Assembly: GCA_020638695.1 (NCBI GenBank)
Contig: JACKIB010000024.1
Span: 18,008 to 82,007 of the forward strand
Direction: 5' to 3'
Source: Planctomycetota bacterium
Lineage (GTDB): Bacteria; Planctomycetota; UBA1135; UBA2386
Length of the DNA: 64,000 nt
The notes beneath the pieces are model-generated. The model made no database searches. It was not told where the DNA came from and saw only the letters and a list, made by a program, of their open reading frames with translations. Shown in pieces: positions 42,993 through 51,565 of the stretch. The translations under genes and the position numbers were made by a program. Positions within the stretch are counted from its first letter, which is position 1, and each line of letters begins with the position of its first letter.

Positions 42993-44300
42993 TCACAGGA
43001 ACTCGACCAGGTAGCGGTAGGCCAGCGTCTTGCCGGCGTCCAGGCTGACTTCGCACCAGTAGCGGCGGCCCGCCTCGACGACGAGCCCGCTCGGCCGGAA
43101 GATCAAGCAGTTCGCGATCCCCGGCCCGCCGTTCTGCGCGTTCAGGAAGTCGATCTCGAGCGGCTTGCCGGCCGGCAGGTAGAACTCGTCGAGCGCCACG
43201 ATGCGGATCCGCGCATCCTGCTTCTTCGCCTGGCGCCCGCGGATGATCGAGATGCTCCAGGCGTGGCGCGCGCCGAAGTAGCCGACCGGCACGTAGCCCG
43301 GCGGGGGATACAGCACCGCGTCCAGGCCGCGCGCGCCGCCGCCGCTCTGGTCGAACGACCACATCGCCGAGAACTGGCCAGCTTCGCCGAACCCGGTGAA
43401 CTTCATCCCCGGGTTGAGGCACCACCGGCGGTGACCGACCCGTTCGATGTTGCGCGGATCGGAGTCGTTCATGTAGGCGTCGACCGATCGCACCATTCCG
43501 CTGCCCATCGACAAGTTGCTGTGGCTGGTCGCCTGGTAGCCCTTGCGGTAGTCGTCGTCGGCCATCCCCGCGGGTTTCTTCGGGGTGTGGTCGAGCCGGC
43601 CGATCGCTTGGCACAGCCGCGCGCCGTAGTCGCACAGCGTGTTCCACTCCGGCTTCAGCTGCATGTCCTCGAACGGCAGCGAGCACAGGTAGCGGTAGGC
43701 CTTCAAGCGGCGCAGCGCCTCGAGCCGGCGCGGGAGCTGTGGATCGCTCTCGGCCCCGGCGACGCTCTTCGGCGCCGCCAGAATGCGGGCGAGTTGGCGC
43801 TGGATCTCGCTGGCCGAGCGCGGGAACGGCGCGATACCGTCGAGCGTCGCCAGCTGCCCCTTGTTCCAGACCTGTTTGGTCAGCGTCTTGCCGCGCTCGA
43901 CCACCAGGAAAGCGCCGTGCTTCACGCCCTCGGCGAAGTGGGTGGTCACGACGCGGTTCCCCGCGGCGTCGAACTCCTTGTGCTCGCCGTGCAGCTTGTC
44001 GGCCTTGTAGGCGCCGATGGTCTTGCGTGCCCCGTCCGCGAAGTACTCCTGGAACGGTCCCGACTTGACACCGGTCTGGTAGGTGAACCGCTCCTTCACC
44101 TGGCCGCCACGGAAGTAGCGGGTGTAGGTCCCCGTGCGCCGTCCCTCCGCGTCGATGGTGTAGCGGGCGCGGATCGAGCCGTCGATGTAGGTGTCCACCA
44201 CTTCCTGCAATTGGGCGGGCACGCCGCTCGTGACGAGCAGCGCGACGGCGCCGGTGCGGGCGTGGGAACGGACGCGGGCCAGAAAGGGCGAGGGTGTCAT
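42993..44300 (-). CDS. Secreted MORN-repeat/CAP-domain protein
   Basis: 435 residues. The signal peptide (15-30, PAQ cleavage) is followed by three to four MORN-variant repeats (GTYTRYFRGGQVKERFTYQTG, shown over its 21-residue unit at 57-77 only in part; YADGARKTIGAY-type units follow). From about 185 the protein has a CAP/SCP-like domain: YRYLCSLPFEDMQL, TSHSNLSMG and VGHRRWCLNPGM correspond to the CAP histidine/Asn motifs. CAP proteins act outside the cell in binding, proteolysis or lipid transfer. The pairing of MORN and CAP is uncommon. A family B repeat begins 17 bp upstream of the start codon. Confidence 0.78.
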   Translation of the reverse strand: MTPSPFLARVRSHARTGAVALLVTSGVPAQLQEVVDTYIDGSIRARYTIDAEGRRTGTYTRYFRGGQVKERFTYQTGVKSGPFQEYFADGARKTIGAYKADKLHGEHKEFDAAGNRVVTTHFAEGVKHGAFLVVERGKTLTKQVWNKGQLATLDGIAPFPRSASEIQRQLARILAAPKSVAGAESDPQLPRRLEALRRLKAYRYLCSLPFEDMQLKPEWNTLCDYGARLCQAIGRLDHTPKKPAGMADDDYRKGYQATSHSNLSMGSGMVRSVDAYMNDSDPRNIERVGHRRWCLNPGMKFTGFGEAGQFSAMWSFDQSGGGARGLDAVLYPPPGYVPVGYFGARHAWSISIIRGRQAKKQDARIRIVALDEFYLPAGKPLEIDFLNAQNGGPGIANCLIFRPSGLVVEAGRRYWCEVSLDAGKTLAYRYLVEFL

Positions 44301-44316
44301 CGGCGCAGTGGGCAGT

Positions 44317-44485
44317 CTAGTGGGGTGTGTCCAAAGTTCGTTGCATGAGTCGTCGAGTCACGCGGTTCGCTCGCAAGGAGCTGCGACGATACGGCTTGTT
44401 GGTGGACAAGCTGAGGAGCTGCGACGCCGCGAGCGGGCCGTAGGGCCGGCGACTCATGGGACCAACTTCGGACACACCCCACTAG
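44317..44485. repeat. CTAG-ended repeat family B, full element
   Basis: 169 bp with 16-bp perfect terminal inverted repeats CTAGTGGGGTGTGTCC and GGACACACCCCACTAG. Interior has no coding capacity for a transposase. A truncated copy is at 13533-13669. Its right-hand CTAG is also the left end of the family A copy that follows. Confidence 0.88.
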
Positions 44486-44543
44486 CCCGGACGGTTCGTG
44501 GCCGAGCTGCTGCGATCGCGCAAGTTCGCTGCTGGCTTCGTAG
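44482..44543 (-). repeat. CTAG-ended repeat family A, partial copy
   Basis: CTAGCCCGGAC then CGAGCTGCTGCGATCGCGCAAG and GCTGCTGGCTTCG (each quoted within 20 bases in the element at 56398-56579) match the right half of the full element. Only one terminus is present. It shares its CTAG with the preceding family B element. Confidence 0.8.
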
Positions 44544-44850
44544 ACCGTCTCGGGAGTCCCGCCGAGTCTTTCACCTGTGTCTCCAGCGCTGGGGCCCGCT
44601 CGCAGCATCGCAGCTCGGTGCCAGCGGACCGCGTGACCCGCCGACTCATGCAAGAGCTTCGGCGACGACCTACCGGCCCGGGCACACCCGGGTCCGAGCT
44701 GGTGCGATCGCGCACGGTCGTGGCTGGCCGCGTGGCAACTCGTGGACGGGGGTGGAGGACTCGCCCGGAACACGAGTGCAGCGACCCGGTGCGAGGTACG
44801 AGCCGAGCTTGGTGCTGTGCCGCTGCGCCTCGGCCTGCCAGAATCCCCTT
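44544..44850. other. Spacer built of degenerate repeat fragments
   Basis: Further decayed pieces of families A and B are visible: CCGACTCATGCAAGAGCTTCGG near 44640 (like family B), and CCGAGCTGGTGCGATCGCGCA near 44693 (like family A, quoted over 20 bases at most). No gene is supported here; the glycosyltransferase gene starts at 44851. Confidence 0.55.
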
Positions 44851-46362
44851 GTGCCCGCAGCCTCCCACAGAACGGCCGAGACCACCCGGGCCGGAGCGAC
44901 TTCGCGATTGCTCCACGCCGCGGTGGCCGCCGCTGCTCTGTTGGCCGCCGCATGGTTCCTGTTCGTGGCGCTGCGCCGGATCGACTTCCCGTTCGAGCAC
45001 GAGTGGATGGAAGGCGCGATGGCCGACCACGTCGGCCGCATCCTCGCCGGCGAACGGATCTACACCCCGCCTGCCTTCGAGCACGTGGCGTTCCTCTACC
45101 ACCCGGGCTACTTCTACACCTGTGCGCTCTTGGCCAGCGCGATCGGCGAGGGCTTGTTGCCGCTGCGCTTGGTCTCGCTGCTGGCCACGTGCGGTAGCGC
45201 CTTGACGCTGTTCGTGATGGTGCGGCGCGACGGCAACAGCATGGGTGGCGTGGTCGCCGCCGGCGTGTTCCTCGCCGGATTCTCGCTCACCGGCTGCTAC
45301 TTCGATGTCGGCCGGATCGACCCACTGTTCACGTTCCTCCTGCTGGGCGGGATCCGGCAAACGGCGGCGTCGCGTGGTCGGCCAGGAATCGCGCTGGCCG
45401 TGTTGTGGTTCCTGGCGGCCTGGCTGACCAAGCAGACCGCGATGGTGATCCTGCCGGTGGCCGTGCTGGGCCTGCTGCCGCGGGGCATCTGGCGGGCGCT
45501 CGGGTTCGGCCTGGCGCTCGCGGTGGTGTGTGGCACCGCGGAATGGGTGCTCGATGTGGTGCACGACGGGTGGTTCTCGTACTTCAACCTCACCGTGCCG
45601 CGCAGCCACCGCATGGAACCGCAGTTCCTGCGGCTGTACTTCGGCCACGACCTGGTTCCGCTGGGTGGTGCGGCGTTGTTGCTGTCGGTGTTCGTCTGGC
45701 GTGCGGGTGACCGCGCGACTGCGCTGCTGCACCTCGGTTGGATCGCCGGATGTGTGCTCGGCAGTTGCTTGTCCCGGCTGCACGTCGGTGGGGCCGAGAA
45801 CGTGCTGATCCCGGTGCTCGCTGCCGCGGCTGCAGGTTGCGGCCTCGGCTACTCCAGGCTGGACCGCCTGGCAGGACGGCCGCTGTGCCTGCTGGGGCAG
45901 GGGATCGCGGTGGTGCAGATCCTGGCGCTGATAGGACTGCCGTTCGTCCCGGTGACGCCGCGCTTCGGCGTGCCGGTCGTGCCGAGCGAGAACAGCCGCC
46001 GGGCCGCCGAGCTGCTGCTGGCCGACGTCCGTGGTCGGCCCGGTCCGGTGTTCCTGCCCTGGCACGGCTACGTGGCGCGCCTCGCCGGCAAGGGGCCGTC
46101 GGCCCACGTGATGGCGATGGACGACGTGTGGCGCAGCCACGAGCCGCGCGCGATCGAGCGGCTCGACACCGCCTTGCACGACCGGCTGAGCACTCCGCCG
46201 TACCCGGTGGTGTACGTCAGCGACGTGCAGCACAACGTGCTCCGGCCGCTGTGGGAGCGCGCTGGCTATCGAGTGGAGCGGGTGCTCGACCCGCAGATCG
46301 CGGGCTACCGGCATGCAGTCGGTTCCCTGTTGTGGCCCCGGGTGGTGCTGGTCAAGGACTGA
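44851..46362 (+). CDS. GT39-like membrane glycosyltransferase
   Basis: 503 residues from a GTG at 44851. A short cytoplasmic N-terminus, a first helix (about 18-38) and an acidic first loop FEHEWMEGAMADHVGRIL, with Glu/Asp residues where GT39/GT83 enzymes place catalytic acids, are followed by about ten further hydrophobic segments. The soluble C-terminal ~130 residues lie in the periplasm. Such enzymes move sugars from polyprenyl phosphate to proteins, lipids or glycans. Upstream in-frame codons pass through repeats, so this late start is preferred. Specificity is unknown. Confidence 0.78.
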   Translation: MPAASHRTAETTRAGATSRLLHAAVAAAALLAAAWFLFVALRRIDFPFEHEWMEGAMADHVGRILAGERIYTPPAFEHVAFLYHPGYFYTCALLASAIGEGLLPLRLVSLLATCGSALTLFVMVRRDGNSMGGVVAAGVFLAGFSLTGCYFDVGRIDPLFTFLLLGGIRQTAASRGRPGIALAVLWFLAAWLTKQTAMVILPVAVLGLLPRGIWRALGFGLALAVVCGTAEWVLDVVHDGWFSYFNLTVPRSHRMEPQFLRLYFGHDLVPLGGAALLLSVFVWRAGDRATALLHLGWIAGCVLGSCLSRLHVGGAENVLIPVLAAAAAGCGLGYSRLDRLAGRPLCLLGQGIAVVQILALIGLPFVPVTPRFGVPVVPSENSRRAAELLLADVRGRPGPVFLPWHGYVARLAGKGPSAHVMAMDDVWRSHEPRAIERLDTALHDRLSTPPYPVVYVSDVQHNVLRPLWERAGYRVERVLDPQIAGYRHAVGSLLWPRVVLVKD

Positions 46363-46401
46363 TCGGGTGGGGGATCGAGTGATGCGACAGGACCGAATGC
46401 G

Positions 46402-47538
46402 ATGAGCACCGCGCAGCTCGACTACTTCGCGCCGTGCCCGATCGGCTTGGAGAACGTGCTGGTCGGCGAACTCGAGACGCTGGGTGCGGAACGGATCCGT
46501 GCCCGGCCCGGCGGGGTCGCGTTCTGCGGCAGCCTGCAGCTCGGCTACGCGGTGAACCTGTGGTCGCGCACCGCGATCCGGGTGCAGCACCGGCTGCACA
46601 GTGGTCGCGCGGCCTCCGAGCGGGAGCTGTACGCGCTGGTGCAGGAGATCGATTGGCTCGAGCTGTTGACGGTCGATCACACGTTGGCGGTCGATGCTTC
46701 GGTGCGCGATTCGGCGGTCACGCACTCCAAGTACGCCGCGCTGAAGACCAAGGACGCGATCGTCGACCAGCTGCGCGATCGCACTGGCAGCCGGCCGAAC
46801 GTCGACGTGACCGCACCCGACCTGCCGGTGAAGGTCACCCTGTTGCGCAACGTCGCGACGATCTACCGCAACCTCTCCGGCGACAGCCTGCACCGGCGCG
46901 GTTGGCGACCGATCCAGGTCAAGAGCCCGCTCAACGAGACGCTCGCCGCCGCGCTGCTGCTGTCGACCGGTTGGGACGCGCGTAGCCCGTTGGTCGATCC
47001 GATGTGCGGCTCCGCGACCTTGTTGATCGAGGCGGCGCACTTGGCGCTCGACCGAGCGCCGGGTCTGTTGCGGATGTTCGCGTTCGAAACCTGGCCGGAC
47101 TTCGACGCGAATGGTTGGGAAGCGATGCGCGAGCGCGCCGCACGGCGGGCCCGCACCGCGTTGCCGTTCCCCATCGAGGGCGCAGACCGGCACCGCGGTG
47201 CGCTGGCGCTGGCGCGCAAGGCCGCCGCGGCAGCCGGAGTCGCCGACGTGGTGCGGCTCGTCGAGGCCGACGCCGCCGAGTTCGTGCCGTCGCAACCGCC
47301 CGCCCAGGTCGTGGTCAACCCGCCGTACGGCCAGCGGATCGGTGAAGGCGACGACCTGCGCGCCTCGTGGAGTGCGCTCGGCCAGTTCTTGCACCGCTGC
47401 CGCGGCGCCACCGCGCACGTGCTGTGCGGCGACCCCGAGCTGACTCGCCACCTGGGGCTACGGGCCAGCGACAAGCTCGCGGTGCGCAACGGCGGGATCG
47501 AGTGCCGCTGGCTGCGCTACGAGATCCGCGAGGAGTAG
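46402..47538 (+). CDS. rlmL: THUMP-domain 23S rRNA guanine-N2 methyltransferase, RlmL-like
   Basis: 378 residues. A ferredoxin-like/THUMP N-domain (YFAPCPIGLENVLVGEL; SKYAALKTKDAIVDQLR) precedes the Rossmann methyltransferase with DPMCGSATLLIEAAHLALDRAPG in part and the catalytic NPPYGQRI. This matches the N-terminal half of E. coli RlmKL (m2G2445), without the RlmK part, as in RlmL-only bacteria. The stop TAG is the first TAG of a family A repeat copy. Confidence 0.9.
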   Translation: MSTAQLDYFAPCPIGLENVLVGELETLGAERIRARPGGVAFCGSLQLGYAVNLWSRTAIRVQHRLHSGRAASERELYALVQEIDWLELLTVDHTLAVDASVRDSAVTHSKYAALKTKDAIVDQLRDRTGSRPNVDVTAPDLPVKVTLLRNVATIYRNLSGDSLHRRGWRPIQVKSPLNETLAAALLLSTGWDARSPLVDPMCGSATLLIEAAHLALDRAPGLLRMFAFETWPDFDANGWEAMRERAARRARTALPFPIEGADRHRGALALARKAAAAAGVADVVRLVEADAAEFVPSQPPAQVVVNPPYGQRIGEGDDLRASWSALGQFLHRCRGATAHVLCGDPELTRHLGLRASDKLAVRNGGIECRWLRYEIREE

Positions 47539-47578
47539 CCGGGACTTCACGACCGAGCCGCTGCGACTGCGCAAGGAC
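47536..47578. repeat. Family A repeat end fused to the rlmL stop codon
   Basis: TAGCCGGGACTTCACGACCG and the following bases through GCGCAAGG align with the right end of the full family A element (reverse complement of 56398-56579), with a few changes. The TAG is the stop codon of rlmL. Confidence 0.65.
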
Positions 47579-47684
47579 GCGAGCGGGTCCCGGGCATGTG
47601 ATATTCGCTCCCGCGGCCCGGCCGCCCCTGACCTCGCCGCGCGGATCCGCTATGTCTTGGCCCGCTGCCCACCCGAGCATCACC

Positions 47685-48749
47685 ATGACCCAATCGTTCC
47701 GCCGCTGTCTCCTCGTCCCTTGCTTGGTCCTCGTGCCGCAGGCGCTCGTCGCGCAGCGCGAGGAGAAGGCGCTGAAGTGCAAACCCGGCGAGGCGGTGAT
47801 CGCCTACGGCGCGGTGCCGCTCGGCAAGCACGGCCTGCACGAGCTGCAGCAGGGCCAGTCGTGGCGGCTGGGGTCCAACGACGCGACCACGCTGACGACG
47901 CAGCTGCCGATCCTCGACGGTGAGCACGTGATCGCACCGGGGGTCTACGTCGCGCAGCTCCATCGCGCTGGCGAGACCGAACTCGCACTGTCGCTGTCGG
48001 GCGGCGGGGGGCGCGGTGCTCCAGGCGGTGGCGCACCGGGTCGCGGAGCGCCCGGTGGTCGTCCCGCGGGCGGGCAACCCGGATCCGGCACGGGGACCAC
48101 CGGGGCGCCGCGGCCGCGAGGCGGCAGCGGCCGACTCAGCGGCACGCTCAGTCGGATCAAGAAGCCGGCGAAGAAGTTGTCGATCGAGTGGGCCGATGCC
48201 AAGCGCAAGCCCGCCGATCCGCCGTGCGTCAAGTCGGCCGACATGAACATCGAGTACGGCGAGCACCGCGTCAGTGTGCCGTTGCGGTTCGTCAAGGCGA
48301 CGACGCATCGCGTACAGGGCTATCAGGGTTTCGGCTTCACCTACCCCGCCGAGTGGTTCCGTGGCCAATTGGCGGCCGGAACGCCCATCCCGGTGCTGTC
48401 GCTGGTGCCGCGTGACAAGAAGGCGAGGGCGGCCCAGCCGGGCTTCAACGTGATGGTCGGCAAGGACCGCGTCGAGTTGGTGCCGATGGCCCGGCCGCCG
48501 GCCGGCCGCGGTGCGGGGCGGGGTGGCCGTGGCGGGGGGCGTCCGGCGCCGGGGGGTGCTGCAGGCGCTGACGGTGCCGCCCCCGAGGCGAAGAGCGGAA
48601 GCGTCGGTTGGACGGCGAACCAGGGCAAGCAGGATGCGATCGCCATCCAGGCCGTGAAGTCGACCCGTCAAGAACTCGAGTTCGAGATCCACACCGGTGA
48701 CCAGGTAGGCAAGGTGAAGGTCGCCCTGCCGGCGCCGGCCAAGCGGTAG
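47685..48749 (+). CDS. Secreted DUF2911-like protein with Gly-rich linkers
   Basis: 354 residues. Signal peptide (6-22, VAQ). The pattern WRLGSNDATTLTTQLPILDG and APGVYVAQLH resembles the DUF2911 domain (usually WRxGANxAT ... AGxYxL). Two low-complexity Gly/Pro/Arg/Ala linkers (about 108-150 and 268-295) separate further beta-rich parts. Exported, probably periplasmic; the function of DUF2911 is unknown. An ATG at 47652 is an alternative start, but 47685 gives the better signal peptide. Confidence 0.7.
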   Translation: MTQSFRRCLLVPCLVLVPQALVAQREEKALKCKPGEAVIAYGAVPLGKHGLHELQQGQSWRLGSNDATTLTTQLPILDGEHVIAPGVYVAQLHRAGETELALSLSGGGGRGAPGGGAPGRGAPGGRPAGGQPGSGTGTTGAPRPRGGSGRLSGTLSRIKKPAKKLSIEWADAKRKPADPPCVKSADMNIEYGEHRVSVPLRFVKATTHRVQGYQGFGFTYPAEWFRGQLAAGTPIPVLSLVPRDKKARAAQPGFNVMVGKDRVELVPMARPPAGRGAGRGGRGGGRPAPGGAAGADGAAPEAKSGSVGWTANQGKQDAIAIQAVKSTRQELEFEIHTGDQVGKVKVALPAPAKR

Positions 48750-48801
48750 CGCACCCGAGCCGCCGCGGCAGCGTGCCGCGTTCGGCCTGTGCGCGTCCGC
48801 G

Positions 48802-49530
48802 CTACTGCACGCGGCGGATGGTGATCTGCGCCACGTCGCTGCGCCAATCGTACATCTCGGGCTTGAGGCTCTTCAGCCCGTGCACACCGGCATGGATGTG
48901 CACGTAGCCCTCCGCGCCCGCGGTCGCACGCACCTTGGCGTTGTTGCACGGCGGACCGGGGATGTACGCGCAGTCCTCGTTGTTCTCCTCGCTGCCGGCG
49001 TCGTATGCCGGCGAACGCAGCGTGCTCTGGCCGTGGCGCGGTGCCTCGACGCCGTTGAGGCCGAAGAACGCGTCGTTGGTGATCACCAACATCCCCGCCA
49101 TCGAGATGCGGTCGAAGTCGCCGAACCGGCTGTAGCCGCCCCGGACGCGCACCATGGCGGTCTCGCCCGGCAGGATCGGACCGTTCTTGCCCTTCAGCTC
49201 GGTCACCATCGCCACCTGCGGGTCGGCGCTGAGTTTGGCGATCAGCCCGGGGTTGAGCGCATCCTCCGCGACGCCGGCGAGTTCGTCGCTCGCCGCTTCG
49301 CCCAGCGTCCACAGCGGGCGCATGCGCGATGTGTGGGTGGCGATCACCGGCGGCGAGAAGATCTGCCCGCGCGTCAGGTTGGTGACCCGGACCTCCCACA
49401 CCGCTTCGCGGTGCGGGGGAGTCCCCGGGTTCTCGGGCGTGGTCGGGGTGGCGCGGGAGCCGAGCAGGTGGACGCCAGCGAGCGAGCTGAGACCGAGGGA
49501 GAGGGCGAGGAGTGACTTGGTGGGGATCAT
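48802..49530 (-). CDS. Spondin-domain secreted protein
   Basis: 242 residues. A signal peptide (4-24) is followed by a spondin-N fold: NLTRGQIFSPPVIATHTS, SMAGMLVITNDAFFGLNG, YDAGSEENNEDCAYIPGP and GYVHIHAGVHGLKSL. Two cysteines (near 185 and 192) could form a disulfide. Spondin-N proteins bind extracellular matrix in animals; bacterial versions are secreted with unknown partners. Divergent from the response-regulator gene at 49706, with a candidate regulatory site in between. Confidence 0.92.
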   Translation of the reverse strand: MIPTKSLLALSLGLSSLAGVHLLGSRATPTTPENPGTPPHREAVWEVRVTNLTRGQIFSPPVIATHTSRMRPLWTLGEAASDELAGVAEDALNPGLIAKLSADPQVAMVTELKGKNGPILPGETAMVRVRGGYSRFGDFDRISMAGMLVITNDAFFGLNGVEAPRHGQSTLRSPAYDAGSEENNEDCAYIPGPPCNNAKVRATAGAEGYVHIHAGVHGLKSLKPEMYDWRSDVAQITIRRVQ

Positions 49531-49610
49531 GGGGATTCCTGCGGGTTGGATTCGAGGGTGTCGGCGCGGCGCCGCGCCACGATGGCTCCGTGCTACCGGC
49601 GGGCGGCAAC

Positions 49611-49647
49611 GATCCGGTTCCGGATCGGTAAAGGTCTGGCAAAGGTC
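49611..49647. promoter_or_regulatory. Palindrome plus OmpR-type direct repeat
   Basis: GATCCGGTTCCGGATC (49611-49626) is a perfect palindrome. GGTAAAGGTC and GGCAAAGGTC follow at 49627 and 49638, 11 bp apart, the one-helical-turn spacing recognised by tandem OmpR/PhoB-type dimers. It lies between the spondin gene and the OmpR-family gene, so autoregulation of the two-component system is likely. Confidence 0.6.
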
Positions 49648-49705
49648 GAGCCCGTGGCGCCGCGCCTACTCCCCGTCGCACAGCCCGAGCCCGTATCGTG
49701 TGCGC

Positions 49706-50449
49706 GTGAACCAGCTCGCCGCCACCCGGCGCGCCGCCACCTCGTCGACCGTCTTGGTGGTCGAGGACGAACGGCACACGCGCGACATCCTGGTGCTGTA
49801 CCTGCGCAAGGCCGGCTACCGGGTCGTCGCGGCCGCCGATGGGGCCGCTGGACTCGAGCACGCGCAGCGCGAGATGCCGGCGTTGGTGATTCTCGACCTG
49901 ATGCTGCCGGGCCTCGACGGCTGGGAGGTCTGCCGCCGGCTGCGCGCGTTCGGCGACGTGCCGATCCTGATCCTCTCGGCGCGCGAGGAAGAAGAGGACC
50001 GCTTGTTGGGCCTCGGGCTCGGCGCCGACGACTACGTGGTCAAACCGTTCTCACCCCGCGAGGTGGTGCTGCGCGTGCACGCGATCCTGCGTCGCGCCGG
50101 CCGGCCGAACGCGATCGATGCGCCGGCCGGCGGGCCCCCGCCGCTGTTGGGGAGCGGCCCGGTGCGCCTCGATGTCGAGCGGTGCACGGTGCTGAGCTAC
50201 GGCAGCGAGGTCGGGTTGACGCCGACCGAGTACACCCTGCTGCACGCGTTGATGCGCCGGCCCAACAAGACCTTCTCGCGCGGCGAACTGCTCGACCACT
50301 TGTACCCGACCGGGGGCCGCGTGGTGCCCAAGGTGATCGACGTCCACATCGGTAGGTTGCGGCAGAAGATCGAGCCCGAACCGCAGGAGCCGCGTCACGT
50401 GATCACGGTGCGCGGGTTCGGCTACCGGTTTCGCGAGGCGGCGTCGTGA
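49706..50449 (+). CDS. OmpR-family response regulator
   Basis: 247 residues. The receiver domain has VVEDE (acidic pocket), the phosphorylation site Asp64 in LVILDLMLPGLDGW, LSA and VVKPFSPRE (Thr/Ser and Lys). A Gly/Pro linker leads to a winged-helix output domain with GLTPTEYTLLHALMRRP and VVPKVIDVHIGRLRQKIE. Starts with GTG 49706. It is coupled by GTGA overlap to the histidine kinase. Target genes are unknown; its own promoter has an 11-bp-spaced direct repeat. Confidence 0.94.
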   Translation: MNQLAATRRAATSSTVLVVEDERHTRDILVLYLRKAGYRVVAAADGAAGLEHAQREMPALVILDLMLPGLDGWEVCRRLRAFGDVPILILSAREEEEDRLLGLGLGADDYVVKPFSPREVVLRVHAILRRAGRPNAIDAPAGGPPPLLGSGPVRLDVERCTVLSYGSEVGLTPTEYTLLHALMRRPNKTFSRGELLDHLYPTGGRVVPKVIDVHIGRLRQKIEPEPQEPRHVITVRGFGYRFREAAS

Positions 50450-51522
50450 TCCGCCCGGCGCTGCCGTTGGCGGCCAAGTTCCTGCTGCTCCACGTGCTGG
50501 TGCTGGTCGCGGTGATCGCGGCCATCTGGCTGTCGATCGACTGGCTGGCCGCGGACTACTTCATGACGCTGATGAAGCGCTTCCACCTGGATGCGCCGGA
50601 GGTGAACGCGATGTTCCTCCACTCCAGCGAGCGGGCGCTGCTGCAGGTAGGGGGGGTCGGGCTGTTGGTCGCCACCGTGCTGTGCTTCTGGCTGACGCGC
50701 CGGATCCTCGCACCGCTGCGGCAGATCGGCCGCGCGACCGAGCGGGTCGCGGTCGGCGACTACGGGTGTCGCGTGGACGTCACCACCCGCGACGAACTCG
50801 CGGCGTTGGCTCGCCGGTTCAACGACATGGCCGAGTCCCTGCAGCGGATGGAGCAGGCGCGCAAGCGCATGGTGGTCGACGTGGCGCACGAGCTGCGCAC
50901 GCCGTTGACCAACATGCGCGGCCACATCGAAGCCCTGCAGGACGGCTTGCTGCGGCCGAGCGCTCGGGTGCTGAAGGTGCTGCACGACGAGCTCCTGCGC
51001 CTGGTGCGGCTCACCGAGGACTTGCTCGCGGCGGCGCGGGACGCCCGTCGCGGCACGGACGACCATCGGCCCGTGTTGCTGCGTCCCCTGCTCGAGCAGG
51101 CGGTCGAGATGTTCCGTCTGCGGTTCAACCGGCGCGGGATCGAGCTGCGGCTCGACTTGCGGGAGGCGGAGGTCGAGATCCTGGCCAACCCCGACCAGCT
51201 CGAGCAGGTGTTCGGCAACCTGCTGCAGAACTGCCTGCAGTACACCCCGGACCGCGGTTGGGTGAAGGTGGCCGCGGTGACGCGCGACGCGGTGCTGCGG
51301 ATCGTGTTCAGCAACGCCGGCGACGGAATCGAGGCCGGCGACCTGCCGTGGATCTTCGAGCCCTACTACCGGGTCGATCGGTCCCGGTCGCGCGACTCCG
51401 GGGGCGCCGGGATCGGCTTGGCGATCGTCCAGACGCTGGTCGAGAAGCACGGTGGCAGCGTCGGCGCGAGTTCCGGGCCGGACGCCAACCGCGTGTGGGT
51501 CGAGTTGCCGCGAGCCGGCTGA
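50446..51522 (+). CDS. Membrane sensor histidine kinase (BaeS/HAMP type)
   Basis: 358 residues. Two membrane helices (about 8-34 and 66-85) frame a short periplasmic loop of ~30 residues, followed by HAMP. H148 in DVAHELRTPLTNM is the phosphoacceptor; the ATPase domain has VFGNLLQNCLQYTP and GGAGIGLAIVQTLVEKHGG. The short sensor loop suggests sensing of membrane or envelope signals. Partner of the OmpR-family regulator; start overlaps its stop. Confidence 0.93.
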   Translation: MIRPALPLAAKFLLLHVLVLVAVIAAIWLSIDWLAADYFMTLMKRFHLDAPEVNAMFLHSSERALLQVGGVGLLVATVLCFWLTRRILAPLRQIGRATERVAVGDYGCRVDVTTRDELAALARRFNDMAESLQRMEQARKRMVVDVAHELRTPLTNMRGHIEALQDGLLRPSARVLKVLHDELLRLVRLTEDLLAAARDARRGTDDHRPVLLRPLLEQAVEMFRLRFNRRGIELRLDLREAEVEILANPDQLEQVFGNLLQNCLQYTPDRGWVKVAAVTRDAVLRIVFSNAGDGIEAGDLPWIFEPYYRVDRSRSRDSGGAGIGLAIVQTLVEKHGGSVGASSGPDANRVWVELPRAG

Positions 51523-51565
51523 AGCGACGCTTGCCGGTCGCGGTGTCGAGTGCGAAACTCGCCGC

